DNA of 64,000 nt, taken from positions 20,668,642 through 20,732,641 of the forward strand of contig OY992537.1 of the NCBI GenBank assembly GCA_963921195.1. The letters are read 5' to 3'. Source of the DNA: Pegoplata infirma (lineage: Eukaryota > Arthropoda > Insecta > Diptera > Anthomyiidae). Position 1 is the stretch's first letter. The number at the start of each line of letters is the position of its first letter. The notes under the pieces are model-generated. The model saw only the letters and a program-made list of their open reading frames with translations. It was not told the DNA's origin and made no database searches. The position numbers and the translations under genes were made by a program. This document shows, one piece after another, positions 1 through 12,090 of the stretch.

Positions 1-1000
1 ACGTACATTTGTTTATTTATATTTTTGTTGGGAAATTAGCCACGTGTGTATGTGTTGGTTGTCTCTTAAGTAAAAACATTCATAAATTTCATATGCTTAA
101 TGAAGCTCAAGGGAATTATGTTTGCTCTAAATGGAATATGGTCAGAAAATCCCCCACAAAAAAAAATAAAAAATTCTTAAACAATATGTTAAATATGAAT
201 TTTCATTTAGTAAATTAAGTGGAATAGAAATTAAGTTTTAATAAAAAGCATAAACAAGTCTTCTTTTATTAGTTACAAGTCATCAAGTACAAAAAAGCAA
301 TTAAAATTGAAAGTTTTTAAATTAAAAGCCACAGAAACCTTTTTTTTCTTTATGGTTCTCCTCTCCATAAGGATAAAACATATGTTTGTAAGGATTATGT
401 ACTTATATTACATGTAACAAAAATTTAAGGTACTCAGGTGTAATATCCTTTCACATACAGATATTCTCGTATTAACACATCCATACTTGTTTAAACAAAG
501 TTTTTGTTGTTAACCTTCCATATGGATTTGTGTTAAAAAAAAAATTAATTCATATTTTTACCAGACTTTGTATAAAGTGAAGCTATAAAGAATTATTCAT
601 TCATTTATTCTTGGTTATAAGCATCGTTTAATCCATATTGTTTAATGGTGGGTCGTTTCATGAAGTAGGTACGTTAAAGGGGAAATGATGTTTAATAATG
701 TTGCGGTTTAACATTTTCTGCAACACTTTCTCTCTTCTCTAAACACTTTGGACTAAAAAATGTAATACAATATTGATACGGCAACACCGGTACATGGGTA
801 CCTTTTGTAGGAAAATTAAAATTTTTGAATGGATTTGTAACAAAAGAACTTTTAATTTGTGAATTAGACTTCTAGAGAGTCAAAGAAGTATAAAACTTAA
901 ATACGGTCTTGCCAAACTTAATGATGTACTTCACAATTTAAAAAATATTATTTCAAAGTACTGAACTTAAGAACAGACCGTACGGGCATGCCTGTTTATT
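1..1000. other. AT-rich sequence, nothing recognised
   Basis: No coding frame, RNA gene, terminal-repeat element or tandem array is recognisable. The stretch has short poly-A/poly-T runs and ordinary AT-rich sequence that could be host intergenic or intronic DNA. The LINE relic begins at its right edge. Confidence 0.5.
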
Positions 1001-2602
1001 TTACGATATTACAGTGGAGTTGCAGCGGACTGATCAGGAAGATTAAGGAGGTTGACGCCTTCATAGAAAAGAGACTAATAGCGACCGCGGTCCCCCAACC
1101 GTAAGAGGGGCAAAGAAGGAGACCTTGCTTTTCTTGTCCATGACTTCGGTCTACTGTCCATCACATTGAAAAACGGTCACTTGGAACTCCAGGGGATCGC
1201 CGTTCGATCTAGATTGGTTGAGATTGTGAATATCTACAACCCTCCATCCGCAGTCTGCCGTTCGGAATATCGCTCTTTCATTGAATTTTTAATGGACGGA
1301 GTCATACTCGGTAACCTAAATTAGCATCATGATAGCTGGCAGTCTGAGTAGGAAAATGATGCAAGAGGTATGTTGTCAATGAATGACAACCTACTTGCAT
1401 CACCGAAAACTGTCGTGGCTTACCAGATCTTTCAATAGCCCGCATTGACCTTGTAGCCTTCACCACCTGGCATGCCGACATCGCCCTCAACTCTGATCAC
1501 ATCCCGATCACCGTTAAGATCTAAAAATTCTGGAATTCACATCTGCTGAAGAACGTAATTTTGTGAGCTTTCAGAAATCGGATAGGGTCAGATTTCAGGA
1601 GATGACGGAACTACAATTCAGTCAGCTGACTTCTCAATCGACAACTTCAGAATGAGAAAGGAAAGATCTTAATTGATGTACGAACTTCCCGCCGGAGGCA
1701 TGTCGTCTAGCAGATAGACGAGATGCCAGCCGGAGAAAAAAAATTCAGCGTACCTTCGTTTAAGGAAACTGAGCCCTGAGATTAATGCTTTAGTCTCTTC
1801 CTACTGCAAAGATCTGTGGATACGGCACCTAGAAGAGTCAGATAAAAGTTCTTAGCGCCTGTGGTTTACGATAAAGAACCATCCGAATGCCCGCAGAAGA
1901 TAAATCGGAATACCCCTTTTGACAGTGGCACGCCGCTTGACTACCAAAGATGCTGCCTTAAACCGATAATTTGGTGAGCATCCAGCCTGACCTAACAGGG
2001 AACACTGAGGCATCTGAAGGAAAGCGAAAGCCTCCACGGCAATAGGTCCCGATGATCCTGCAATGATTATGCTCAAGCGCCTGGGAGAAAAGTGTTGGCG
2101 AAGACGTCTAGCCAGTGTGTCTACGTGTAGCTTTCAGATGTGTGGAAGCTCGGGAAGATTATTCCCGTTCCCAAACCCATTAACTTGGGGAGCTCCAACA
2201 TACCTATAACCCCCCTATTGGTTAATGTCCTGGAAAGTGTCCTTTTCCTTTCACTTCGGGAGAATCTCCACATGGCAGACCACCAACATGGCTTTAGTTC
2301 TGGGCATAGCACAACGACTCCGTTTTGCGAAATGACGACAGTCATAGACGGTATCGTTAGCAGTAAGCACCCTCACGAGAGGACGATAACGGAAGCTCTT
2401 GATCTGAATAAGGCCTTAATATAGTTGGCAAACTTAATAGCTAGGAGGCGTGTGCAGGGATATTGAAGCCCTGAAAGAACAGCTTAGCAGCTATTTATCT
2501 GCTAACACTGCGCAACTTTTTGGCAGCTAGGAACCTCTAACTCTCAACACCCAATTCAATTGACACACTCTTCACCACATGGACTAAAGAGTTTACTAGG
2601 GA

Positions 2603-2760
2603 ACTCAAAATCCTCGTAAGTGAACAGAGAGTTCCCATGGTGAAAACCCAAAGATTCTTGGGGACCACTTTGAAACTTTACCAGGAAGCTCAATACCCAT
2701 ATAAGTGTACAGAGAGTTCCAACGGTGAAAAGCCATAGATTTTTGGGGACCTCTTTGATA
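2603..2760 (+). repeat. ~85-bp direct duplication inside the LINE relic
   Basis: The stretch from 2603 recurs from 2689 at an offset of 85-86 bp. Both copies share blocks such as ACAGAGAGTTCC, GGTGAAAA and TTGGGGACC. The offset is not a multiple of three, so the duplication breaks the RT frame and probably arose after the element died. Confidence 0.75.
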
Positions 2761-2948
2761 GCCTCTTTATATATGCCAGGTATGCTGAAGAGATGACCAG
2801 CCAAATGAAAGGAAGGAACTACATTTTGATAACGATTACGGGCAGTATCTGGGTCAGAGATAAGAAAACGGTCTTATCAACATATAAAGAAGTAGGTCGT
2901 CTCCTTATCGACTATACCGCCCTGGTCTGGGCGCCGTCTGTTAGGGAA

Positions 2949-2994
2949 GGGAAAATTCCAAACGGCGCATAGGGAAAATTCCAAACGGCGCATA
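2949..2994 (+). repeat. 23-bp exact tandem duplication
   Basis: Two adjacent copies of a 23-bp unit beginning GGGAAAATTCC and ending GGCGCATA lie at 2949-2971 and 2972-2994, inside the LINE relic. This is a small slippage-type duplication. Confidence 0.85.
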
Positions 2995-3500
2995 ACACGG
3001 CCCTCAGGGTGGTAACAAGTTCGTCTCTCAGTGAAATCTGAACACCACCTCCATCAAGAGACCAAATTTCTTCCCGTTTGGAGCCAATGATCCCTTCTTA
3101 TTTGCCAATTCGTGCTTGGGTGTTATATGACCGAGAATGATAGCGTTTTAGGTACGTCGGCCCTGGAGGTGAAACGAGTGAGTCCTGGCCTGCTTTCCGA
3201 TAAATCGCCCCTATGTCACCCCACCAATCGGGTGCAGAGTGGCAACTTAAAAGAGGCACAGGCCCGACTCCACTTCGAAATTGCCTCCGAGTCCATTGAG
3301 AGGACGAGAGAAAAAGAAAAGAGGTAAATAGCCTGCACGTAAGGTCTTTACGATATTGTTCAAACTTAGGTCAGGTAACTCTTGGGGTCTGAACAGTTAA
3401 CTGGCCAAAGTTAACTCGGACGCATGTACTCTCTGCAACTCTGCACCTCATAACACCGTACACCTTTTTGAATGCCCGCTCCGGCCCATCAAAGCACAAA

Positions 3501-4268
3501 AGACAGATGAAGGAAAATACGGTTTTCAGATGTTAATTTAGCACTTAAGTAGAACTTTGTCGCCCTGATTAGATTTGGCCCATTTACGAGCAATAAAAAT
3601 ATTTTTTCCAAACTTGCCCGATCTAGTACTTTTCGTTTGGAATTTATTATGCTTCCTGTAGACTCGAATTTAAAAAAAATCATAAATCTAAAAAGAGTTC
3701 TGAAGAGTTGTTAGTGCTTTCGTGATTCGGCACTGCTGAATATACAATTTTTACGTTATTTTAATAATTATTTTTGGCAAAACTTAAAAATTCATCACCT
3801 TTTTTATGAATACAGAAAACGAGTTAATTTTACGCCCGCTCACACAATTTACCAAAGTCATATCCGTTTACAAGGAGTCAAATAGCACACCGTATGTGAA
3901 CCAACACATTAACCATCTAGCCGCAAACGTTAGTAGTCGACACATGTGTGTTGTAAAATAAAATCTAAAAATTCAACCTTTATACATACATACTTTCAGT
4001 TATTATTAAAAATAATAAAGAAGAAGAAAAATAAGGTAACAATAACATGTCTATGACCATAATATTAGAAAATGTTTGTTATAACATGACGCCTTATGTT
4101 TGCCATTTGTTTTTATTAGACAACAGTGTATAATGGTGTCAAACACACACACACACACATCCACATGAATATAAAAACACACATATGCAGAGACATTCAT
4201 TTACTCTAACAAAACCATATAAAATGTTATAATACAATATTCATATGCATCTAACTTAATTTCAAGCA
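3501..4268. other. Unannotated AT-rich gap with a CA microsatellite
   Basis: No gene or element boundary is visible between the LINE relic and the hAT-like foldback. The only feature is a short (AC)n run at about 4143-4159. Confidence 0.55.
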
Positions 4269-4276
4269 CTAGAGAG

Positions 4277-5431
4277 TAGGGCGGATCGAGAAATGCTTTT
4301 TCACGAATTTCGCTTGGGCGCTATGCGGGATTGGTAAAAATAGATGCCAAAACGATGTGGTTAAAATTTCAGGAAAATCGCACCACATCTAGGGGTCCCC
4401 CTCCAACGCTGAAGTTTCCACTTTTTTAAGCCAAAGAGCATTTTTTTAAAAAATTATCAAAAATTTAAATTTGATCAGATCTTCCTAATTTTGGATTTTA
4501 TGTGGTCTACTTAATCACATCTATTTAGATTTTAAATATCAGCTTAATACGATATCAAAAAAATCTGAAAATTTACCACGAAAGAGATTTCGAAGGTACT
4601 AAAAACTGTAAACAAATTGGGAAAATCTAAAAAAAAAAATTTTCCAAGTGTCCGATTTGACATGGAATGCCCCATATACAAAAAATATCCGCTAAACTCA
4701 TAAAAGTTTTCTATTTTAAGCTATTTGTAAAAAACAATTTTTTGTGTGGGACTCATATGACCCCATGTCGACAAGGGTTAATGACTTCTTAAATTTTAAT
4801 CAGAATATCTTTAATAGGAAAATATGACATAATTTGTAAAAAATGTTTAAAATATAGAGCAATTATAGTTGTTAATTGTAGTTGTTAATAGAGCAATATA
4901 AAAAAATGTATGAAATAAATTTTTTTTAAAAAATATCGTAAGTTGAGATTGGTCCACACGCCGTTCAAGAATTTCGTATTTTTTGGTTTTAACGGTTTTG
5001 GAATCCATGGGTAGTCTATTTTCCAAGTCGGGAAAAAAAAATCATATTTTGCAATTTTAATGTGTTTTTTTTACATAATTGCAAAAAGTTGCTTTTAAGG
5101 TTTCTCCAAAATTTAAGCATACTTTTCCACCTCTGGTTTTTGGAGGTTAGCGATATCGTATTAAGCTGATATTTAAAATCTAAAAAGATGTGATTAACTA
5201 GACCACATATAATCCAAAATTAGGAAAATCTGATAAAATTTGAATTTTTGATAATTTTTTAAAAAAATGCTCTTTGGCTTAAAAAAGTGGAAACTTCAGC
5301 GATGGAGGGGGACCCCTAGATGTGGTGCGATTTTCCTGAAATTTTAACCACATCGTTTTGGCATCTATTTTTACCAATCCCGCATAGCGCCCAAGTGAAA
5401 TTCGTGAAAAAGCATTTCTCGATCCGCCCTA
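4277..5431. mobile_element. hAT-like non-autonomous foldback element
   Basis: A 1155-bp element with inverted arms of roughly 290 bp. The first 20 bases, TAGGGCGGATCGAGAAATGC, are repeated exactly in inverted orientation at the right end. It is flanked by a perfect 8-bp direct repeat, CTAGAGAG, at 4269-4276 and 5432-5439. The 8-bp duplication and a terminus fitting the hAT pattern YARNG point to the hAT superfamily. There is no transposase, so it would have needed one in trans. The central ~550 bp is AT-rich and non-coding. Confidence 0.85.
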
Positions 5432-5512
5432 CTAGAGAGCCTTGCAGTGTGCTATGGTGCAGGATTCTGTTTCCAGTTGATTGTGTTTCCAGAGGTGTTT
5501 ATTAGAAAATTT

Positions 5513-6094
5513 TGTAACAGGACATCATCCCCACGGATATTACACCCATAACTGAAATTGGGATTATGACCGAATTCATAATGGTCATAAACTCCATAAC
5601 AGTTGTGGGGACTATGACCCATTCCAAAACGGTCACAATCCCAATGGGGATTATTACCGTTCCTTGTTTGGATTACGACCGAACTTTTTTCCGTCATAAC
5701 CCCCATTCACATTATGGGGAGTAATTTCAAAGCAATTTTGGTCATATTTCCCGTTTTCTGCAGAGAGGGTGGGTTTAGCGAAGCCGATAAATTAATTTAT
5801 GGAGTTTGTAATCCCTAAGTCCGGCTACGCAGACAAACTTTTAACACGAATTTTAGGATTATGACCAACTAGTATAGTAGGCATAATCCCTGTAATAGAG
5901 ATTATGGCCATTTGTTACGTGGTCATTATCCCTATAAATCTGAGAATTATGTCCGTTTTTTATAGGGATTATGTACAAATAATTTTCGGTCATAGTCCCC
6001 ACCACCATTATGGGGATAATGACCGAAATGAATTTAGTCATAATCCCCATAACGGAAATGGGGATTATGTCCGTGGGGATTATGTCATGTCATC
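5513..6094. mobile_element. Mutator-like MITE, copy 1 (9-bp duplication)
   Basis: A 582-bp non-coding element flanked by AGAAAATTT at 5504-5512 and 6095-6103. It is built from many degenerate direct and inverted copies of a GGTCATAATCCCC-like motif, so its interior is itself a set of small hairpins. A second copy in opposite orientation lies at 45848-46426 and also has a 9-bp duplication. Duplications of 9 bp are typical of Mutator-like elements; that assignment is inferred from duplication length alone. Confidence 0.8.
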
Positions 6095-6329
6095 AGAAAA
6101 TTTAAATAGTGGTTTTTTGATAAAAATGTGTTCAGGTTTGGACAAATCATAAATAATATTTGAATGTATAAACAAGTCCTCATCATATAATAAAAGTCGT
6201 GAAATATATCGCGGTAGCTGATAAAGGAAAAATGTTGCTTTAATCGGAATTGCAGAAAGTTTTCAGGAAGTCAAAAGCTTGCTAGGAAGTCAAAAGCTTC
6301 TGGTCGTTGGTTAAGCGAGTCTAGAGCAA

Positions 6330-7890
6330 TACGAAAAAATATTTTTTTTTCACGAAAAACAAAATTATGTTAAAAAAAAATTAATGAACCCAAAATTTTT
6401 GGAGAAAAAATTTTGATGAAAAAAACAAGTAAAAAAGTTAAATTCGACTTTGCCGAATCTATGAATACCCTCCACAATGCCTTTTTAGTACATTTTAACG
6501 TAGAAGAAATTAACAATATTTTATTTTGAGTAAAAAAAATTTTTTTGGCATTTAAAAAAGAAAAATTACTATTTTTTTTGTAGTGTAAAACTTTTTTCGT
6601 GTGTAATTTTTTTTTTTTACTGTCAAAATATTTCTGAGTGAATGCACGTACACAAAATATTGACATTTTTGTAAAAAAAAAAATTTTTTTAGTGTAAAAT
6701 TTTTTTTGAGTGTAAAATTTTTTTCGAGTGTAATTTTTAAGTTACCAATGCTTTTAAAACTAAACAAATTTAAAAAGCATTGCTTTAAAACAAAACTAGT
6801 TTGAAAATATTGACATTTTTTAAAGAAAAGCTAAATTTTTTTTCGAGTGTAAAATTTTTTTTGAGTGTAAAATTTTTTTCGAGTGTAATTTTTAAGTTAC
6901 CAATGCTTTTAAAACTAAACAAGTTTAAAAAGCATTGCTTTAAAACTAAACTAGTTTGAAACAAGTTTTAAGGCACCAATGCCTTAAAACTTGTTTACCA
7001 CGTGGCATTTAAGATGAACCCAATCTGAAATTCGTGGTTTTGCTTATAACTTTTGAACCACTGGACCGATTGAGCTGAAATTCAATACACAATAGACCTG
7101 GGGAACGCCAAAGATACATGCCACGTTTCAGCAGTCTCATAATTGTCTTTCGAAAGTTACCGTGTTTTTTATCTAGTAAATTCGCGAAAAACCCTTGCCG
7201 AAATTTACTCTTTTGCTCATAACTTTTGAACCACTGGACCGATTTGGCTGGATTGCAATACCAACCTGACCAGGTAAATGACCAACATATATGCCAAACT
7301 TCAGTAGCCCCTGTAAAGTCTTTCAAAAGTTAGCGTGTTTTCTACGGACGGAAATACAGAGAGTCAGACGGACGGACGGACGTCGCGAGATCGACATCAA
7401 ATTGATCGTGGATCATGAATATATATACTTTATGGGGTCCTAGACCAATATTTCGATGTGTTACAAACGGAATGACAAACTTATATATACCCTCTTTCAC
7501 TAGTGTGGAGGGTATAAAAATTTGATAACAAAAAAAATTATGGATAAAAAAAGTATGATAAAAAAAATTTTTTTTTGAAAAAAAAAGTTTGATGAAAAAA
7601 AAAATTGATGGAAAAAAAATTTTATGGAAAAAAAAAATTTGATGAAAAAAAAAAAATTTTTGTTGAAAAATAATTATGTTACTTTTTATTCACCAGCTGG
7701 TGAAAACCCGTTTTATTTACCACGAGGTGAACTATTATCCAAGTTACAAACCCAAGTTATTAAATTTTTTGGTTTTAAGAAAATGAAAATAGTAATTCTT
7801 GTTTTCTTTTTCGTTAATTGTTAGCTTATATAGGCAAACTGAGGTGGCGTCCTGCAACTTTTTTAAAATTAGACACCAGCCTAAAAACAT
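6330..7890 (-). repeat. Dispersed repeat X, copy 1 (interrupted)
   Basis: Two segments, about 6330-6424 and 7521-7890, match in inverted orientation the pieces at 22046-22082, 24179-24225 and 25458-26245. It includes a poly-A-rich stretch with TTGATGAAAAAAA-like units (7530-7670) and a unique part containing CACCAGCTGGTG (7691-7702) and TGGCG (7845-7849). The gap is filled by the ACAAGT repeat at 6425-7520. This copy is uninterrupted where copy 2 carries a Transib-like element, so it serves as an empty site. Function and class unknown. Confidence 0.75.
6425..7520 (+). mobile_element. ACAAGT...GGGTATAAAAA dispersed repeat, copy 1
   Basis: A ~1.1-kb interspersed repeat starting at ACAAGT, followed by an AAATTCGACTTTGCCGAATC block and ATACCCTCCACA. 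It ends with TGTGGAGGGTATAAAAA, so an ATACCCTCCAC inverted pair sits near both ends. The middle has GAGTGTAAAATTTTTTT-like tandem units, then two related blocks containing ATAACTTTTGAACCACTGGA, a GGAC/AGAC microsatellite, and ATACTTTATGGGGTCCTAGA. Longer copies are at 24226-25456 and 33287-35365, with diverged or fragmentary relatives elsewhere in the window. No protein is encoded with confidence. Class unknown; a non-autonomous Helitron or SINE-like origin is possible but unproven. Confidence 0.7.
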
Positions 7891-7994
7891 TATCATGTTA
7901 AAAAAAAATTTGCCAAACAGAAAAGTGCCGCTCGCATATTTAAAAACAAAACTGAAACGATTTTTATTCATTTTCATTGATTAATTTTAAGTAA

Positions 7995-8731
7995 CCCAGC
8001 AAAACTTTGGTAATGGGTAGTGATTATATAACACATTACCAGGTAATGCATATAACTTATTTGTAGCATTATTTTATGATGTCTTACCAAACATTTGTTC
8101 CACAACGTATTATTTTCAAGTGAAAAATAATGCATTACTAATAATTTGCCACGTAATACATGATTATTGGAAAAAATGTATTTCATATTTGTTATTTCTA
8201 AACATTAAATCATGGATGACTTATATTTGGTTACATTATGTATTATTTGAAAGTTTGAAATAATGTGTTATTTATAATTGGATGCATAATGCATTACAAT
8301 AACATAAAAAATAATTATTTTATAAAAAAATGCATAAGTTTAAACTAGAGAAGGGCTCACGACAGGAAATTTCTAACGACACACGCACACTCACGAGCAT
8401 ATTTTATCTACTTACACTCACTTACAATCACGTGAGTAAATTTAAAACAAAATTACTTTTTCACTACTCGTAACACCTTATATATTATCTTCTGGTATGC
8501 TATATTATTTCATTTCTCGTAACCTATAAAATATCATATATTTTTCACCTTACTCGTATTCTTCGTTATAAATTTATGACTTATTTTATACCTTACTGGT
8601 ATTCTTTGTGATAATGTGGATGCATTTCTTTGAGTCTCATCGCCTGTTAAAATCATCAATGCTGCAATGTATAAAATAAGAGATCCTATACCTTATTTTA
8701 TACCTTATTTGGTAATCTAAGTTTTGCTGGG
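7995..8731. mobile_element. CCC...GGG-ended MITE, 2-bp duplication (CCCAGC type)
   Basis: A 737-bp element with terminal inverted repeat CCCAGCAAAACTT, flanked by AA at 7993-7994 and 8732-8733. The left half has alternating ATTAC/GTAAT words making small palindromes. Ends and duplication size resemble the CCCGAGT-type elements at 12091-12395 and 34032-34917, though the interior is unrelated. No coding potential. Confidence 0.7.
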
Positions 8732-10129
8732 AAGGTTTGACTTTTTATTTGTGCCATTTAATTAACGTTTTCTTAACTTTGCCCCATAGTCCCTCAAAAA
8801 TATACAAATATATCATTTTCTAGCCAAATGGTGAAATAACATTAAAATGTTTGTATTTTTAACTGGCAAAACTACTAACACTCTACAAAACAAAAAATAT
8901 ATTACTTCAGAGAAAATATTCGTAAGGACAAACCAACATGTTGGTTGTTTTGTAACATAGTTTTTGGATTCCGTAACTTACAAGGAAGACTCCTTGTGAT
9001 TTTTTTTTTCAGATTTTCTTGAAACGAAGAAAACAAAAATCTTATTCGACTACATTTTTGTAAGTGATCCATTTTTAGACTTAAAAGTAAAAACGAAGCT
9101 GGAAAAATTTGGAATTGTTGTTACAACAGTTAGTTTCAAGAAATTCAAAGAGTACCCTAGAGAAGATCTCCCTTGTCAGTAACTTGGTACGGTTGATGTG
9201 GTAGCAACAAATGTTACCATTAATATAAAATGTAAATGTTTTTATTATTTTATTTGCTGCTTCATTTTATATACAACAAAAACATAAAATTTTCTACAAA
9301 ATCATGTTTGTCAAAAAATATGTTAAATTTTTCTTTTAGTTACTAACCCTAACCTACATACAAGAACAACTGAAAAAGCTTTCAAAAACTCATTTACTTA
9401 AATATGTAAATTGTGAAAGTACAAGGATACTCCAGGATACCCGGCATGTTAACCAAAGATCCGTACATACACTTATTTACCCACAAATATATGAATGTAC
9501 AATGAGTTTTAAGTTATAAATGTTTTTTATTTTTTGGTAGTTGACCTTTGTGGTCAATTTGGTTTTGTATGGGCAGATTCCTACTCCAACAAAAAAAATC
9601 CTTTACGAATATAAACAATTTTATAATAAACGCAAATTCATGTTATCCTTTCTATTTTCAAACACACACACTCACACGTATTTTAACCATTTTATACATT
9701 TATGCAACTGTTGGTAATTTCAAAATTTATACATTTATTGTCAAAATATGAGTAGCCAGGAACATAACGCAACACTCTCACTTGGTTTTTGAATTTGTTT
9801 GTTTTAGAAACAAAAACAAAAAAAAAAAAAAAAAAACAAATGAACCGGATGTTGTTCACATCCGTTGTGTAAACATGCGGAAATGTCCAAAAAATGAAAA
9901 TTTTAATAAAATTAAGTTTTGATTTTTTGACTTGTGTTTATGGATTTGTATGTATGTGTTATTGTACACATATACACATTGTGTATAAACACATGAAACA
10001 TAATACTCATACTAATATTATCACATAAAAAACTTGCAACCACACAATAATGGGAATAAAAAACAATATTCTATAGAAATCCCAGTAAACAAAATTTTGA
10101 AATACACATTCTGATACATATTTCATTGA
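8732..10129. other. Unannotated AT-rich gap
   Basis: No gene, terminal-repeat element or array recognised. It contains a short ACACACA run near 9662, a poly-A run at about 9816-9834 and scattered homopolymers. It could be host intergenic or intronic sequence. Confidence 0.5.
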
Positions 10130-11100
10130 TGAATTTCGGCGTCCACCACGGTTGATGGATCTTCTTCGGTGGTAAACTGTCTGGACAGGATTTAAGATAA
10201 GCTTGCATAAGGGTGTTCATGACTTAACTAACATATTTCTCTAAATCTTGTATGCTGGTCGGTTTCTCCATTTTTGAAGGCTGCAATGCATTCAGAAGTC
10301 TTCGAATTTTAACCCAGTTCGCTTTCTTGGGGCTGATTTTCTTCATTTAGAGATCAATGCTAAAATGTATTCCTGAAATACCCTCCAGTCTGAAATTATA
10401 ACCGCCTCCGTGTTTTAAACCATAGTAACGTCAATAATTTGTTCCCTAATTCTGTTGTAGAACATCGGCCTACTTCCTTTGTTACATATAACTAAATTAG
10501 TGGGTTAAAGGTAATCAAATATGGACTCACCTCGCCTGTTGATGTCAGTGTTTTCCTACAGTGCGTGGTGAGCACTGGCATCTTAACCTATCACATTATC
10601 CTGGCTCTTTGTCAAACAAACCTCTATCAGAGTTCGTAGATATTGTGCAGGGTGTCATTCTCCTCGTATGGCAAACACATGGACCCAGGATCAGCGTTGG
10701 CATCCCTCTGTGTTCAAGCGAGGTCACCGTTAGATCGCCATGACTGCAATGAGACAGAAGAAATAAATTAATGACCTTCCTGTACAAAATGCCCTTACTA
10801 GATGGTGAGATGAGCATGAAATTCCACGAGGAGGCAGGTTTCCTGTATCAAAACCACGTCCATTAAATGAGTCAATTCGTCCGTTGCTGCTCAATAGTCA
10901 TTCAGATTAATCTGCACTACCTTCATGCAGCTACGAGTAATTTTTGCATTTCGTTTTTGGGGAGAATTATTTTCAGATGTTTTGACCTGAATATTCAACT
11001 CGCCTTTTAAGAGGTGCAATGACTCTGAGTTGATTTTAAGCCAGAGATCCTTACCGACTTCCTGGTCCTTCTCTTGGTAGTGGAGCCGCAAAAATGTTTA
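10130..11100 (-). pseudogene. LOA/I-like LINE relic: APE endonuclease region
   Basis: Minus-strand remains of a LINE ORF2 N-terminus, read right to left over frameshifts. Seen: KVVQINLNDY then AATDELTHLMDVVLIQE near 10930-10835 (endonuclease start); HGDLTVTSLEHRG and a TLILG block near 10740-10680; DANAHHALWESTDINRRGE-like residues near 10575-10525, a strong endonuclease signature of LOA/I-type elements; and a linker NWVKIRRLLNALQPS ... PPKKIHQPWW near 10330-10140. Stops and frame changes show it is dead. It faces the RNase H relic that follows on the other strand, so the two are not one collinear element. Confidence 0.8.
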
Positions 11101-11154
11101 CACAGATAGATCGAGGCTGCACGAATAAGTCAGCTCTTAACTGCTGCTCGCCTT

Positions 11155-11760
11155 TTAATGAGATGGCCAAGCAGTTTGACGTACGACACATATAGGTTCC
11201 AAGGAACACAGACATTCTTGGGAATTGCAAAGCCGATGAGCTTGCAAGACTGGGAACTATCTTACAGGTTCCAACAGAATTGGAAAGTGTTGGAATGTCT
11301 GTAGAAACTTGCCAAACAAAATGACGGCTTTGTTACGAGTTTAATCAAAGATGGGTAAAATGGATGGACGTGTGAGACAACATAACAGATTTGGCCTTTT
11401 CTTAATAAGAAGCGAACAAGTTAGCTGATATCGCTTCCAAGAGGAGAGATTTCAACGGTAGTTGCTATAATTACCGGACACTGTCTTATAGGGAAACACG
11501 CAGAGTAGTTAAATGTGCCGTCGAATGACTTTTGCCGGAGTTGCATGGATGAAGAGGAGTTGGAAACTATGGAACCCTTCATTTGCTATTGCCCGGCACT
11601 TTCTACTCAGAGACTTGCTTCACTGGGATCTAGGGAGCTGCACGATCTTTCTGATTTGTCGGATGTCAGAATTCAATATCTAAGAAGCTTCATAAGAAGC
11701 TCAAATTGGTTTAACAACAGGGACCAGTAGGGATACCTATTACAGTCCTGGGGTATCACA
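11155..11760 (+). pseudogene. LOA/I-like LINE relic: RNase H and C-terminal zinc region
   Basis: Plus-strand remains of the 3' part of a LINE ORF2. Seen: VPRNTDILGNCKADELARLGT at about 11195-11260, the RNase H segment normally WVPGHSxIxGNxxADELA; then, in another frame from 11425, ISTVVAIITGHCLIGKHA; then NDFCRSCMDEEELETMEPFICYCPAL at about 11522-11600, the C-terminal Cys-rich block. The tail ends RSFIRSSNWF before a stop at 11728-11730. The strand is opposite to the endonuclease relic just to the left, so either an inversion or two separate insertions are involved. Confidence 0.8.
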
Positions 11761-12090
11761 ACGGACCTCAGAGTCTACGTGTGTTGACGTAAAACGTCAA
11801 CAGCCACTTAAAAACTAATGTAAACCTCCCTTCATCAATCATCAAAAAAAATCCCACAGCCTTACAATACTTTATCTTTTTCAATTTGTCTGACCTTTGA
11901 TGACTGTTGTCTACTTTTTTTCCTAGTTTTCCAATTTTTCCCATCATTTCGCGTTCGCGAACAAACCGTTGTTAAAAAAGTCGAAAAAAAGTGCGATTTT
12001 TAACAACTTTGCTAGGCTATAATTACCATTACTGTTTTTAGTGCCTCCGGACGATAGACGGACGTCACTAGAATGTCTTCGAATCGACAG
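11761..12090. other. Gap with a scrap of the ACAAGT-family 3' region
   Basis: The last ~45 bases (GACGGACGTCACTAGAATGT and following) resemble the GGACGGAC...TAGAATGTCTTAGAATCGA part of the ACAAGT-related repeats. The rest is AT-rich and unrecognised. The MITE at 12091 interrupts this scrap. Confidence 0.5.

Larger units (their letters stand above)
1000..3500 (+). pseudogene. Jockey-like non-LTR retrotransposon ORF2 relic (endonuclease + RT)
   Basis: A decayed LINE ORF2 read on the plus strand across several frames. It would have encoded an APE-type endonuclease and a reverse transcriptase for target-primed retrotransposition. Seen in order: an endonuclease N-terminus near 1005-1090 (ILQWSCSGL-like); LVEIVNIYNPPSA near 1215-1250; the endonuclease end motif NSDHIPITV at about 1489-1515; an RT block WKLGKIIPVPKP at 2142 running to HQHGF, GHSTTT and LDLNKA near 2280-2415; a thumb region near 2720-3060; and a C-terminal Cys/His motif ACTLCNSAPHNTVHLFECP at 3423-3479. 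Many stops and frameshifts show it is dead. No poly-A tail or target duplication was found. Assignment to Jockey-like rather than another APE-type clade is by motif resemblance only. Confidence 0.85.

Noticed and set aside
2121..2345. Minus-strand open frame across the LINE RT region
   Set aside because: The plus strand carries the recognisable RT motifs; the minus frame is its shadow.
7009..7326. A ~105-codon minus-strand open frame conserved in three repeat copies (also 24902-25231 and 35011-35328)
   Set aside because: All three begin at TTG just after an in-frame stop, with no ATG start. The 'protein' contains two related segments that simply mirror a DNA-level duplication (ATAACTTTTGAACCACTGGA blocks), and it matches no family I know. 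Best explained as conserved repeat DNA.
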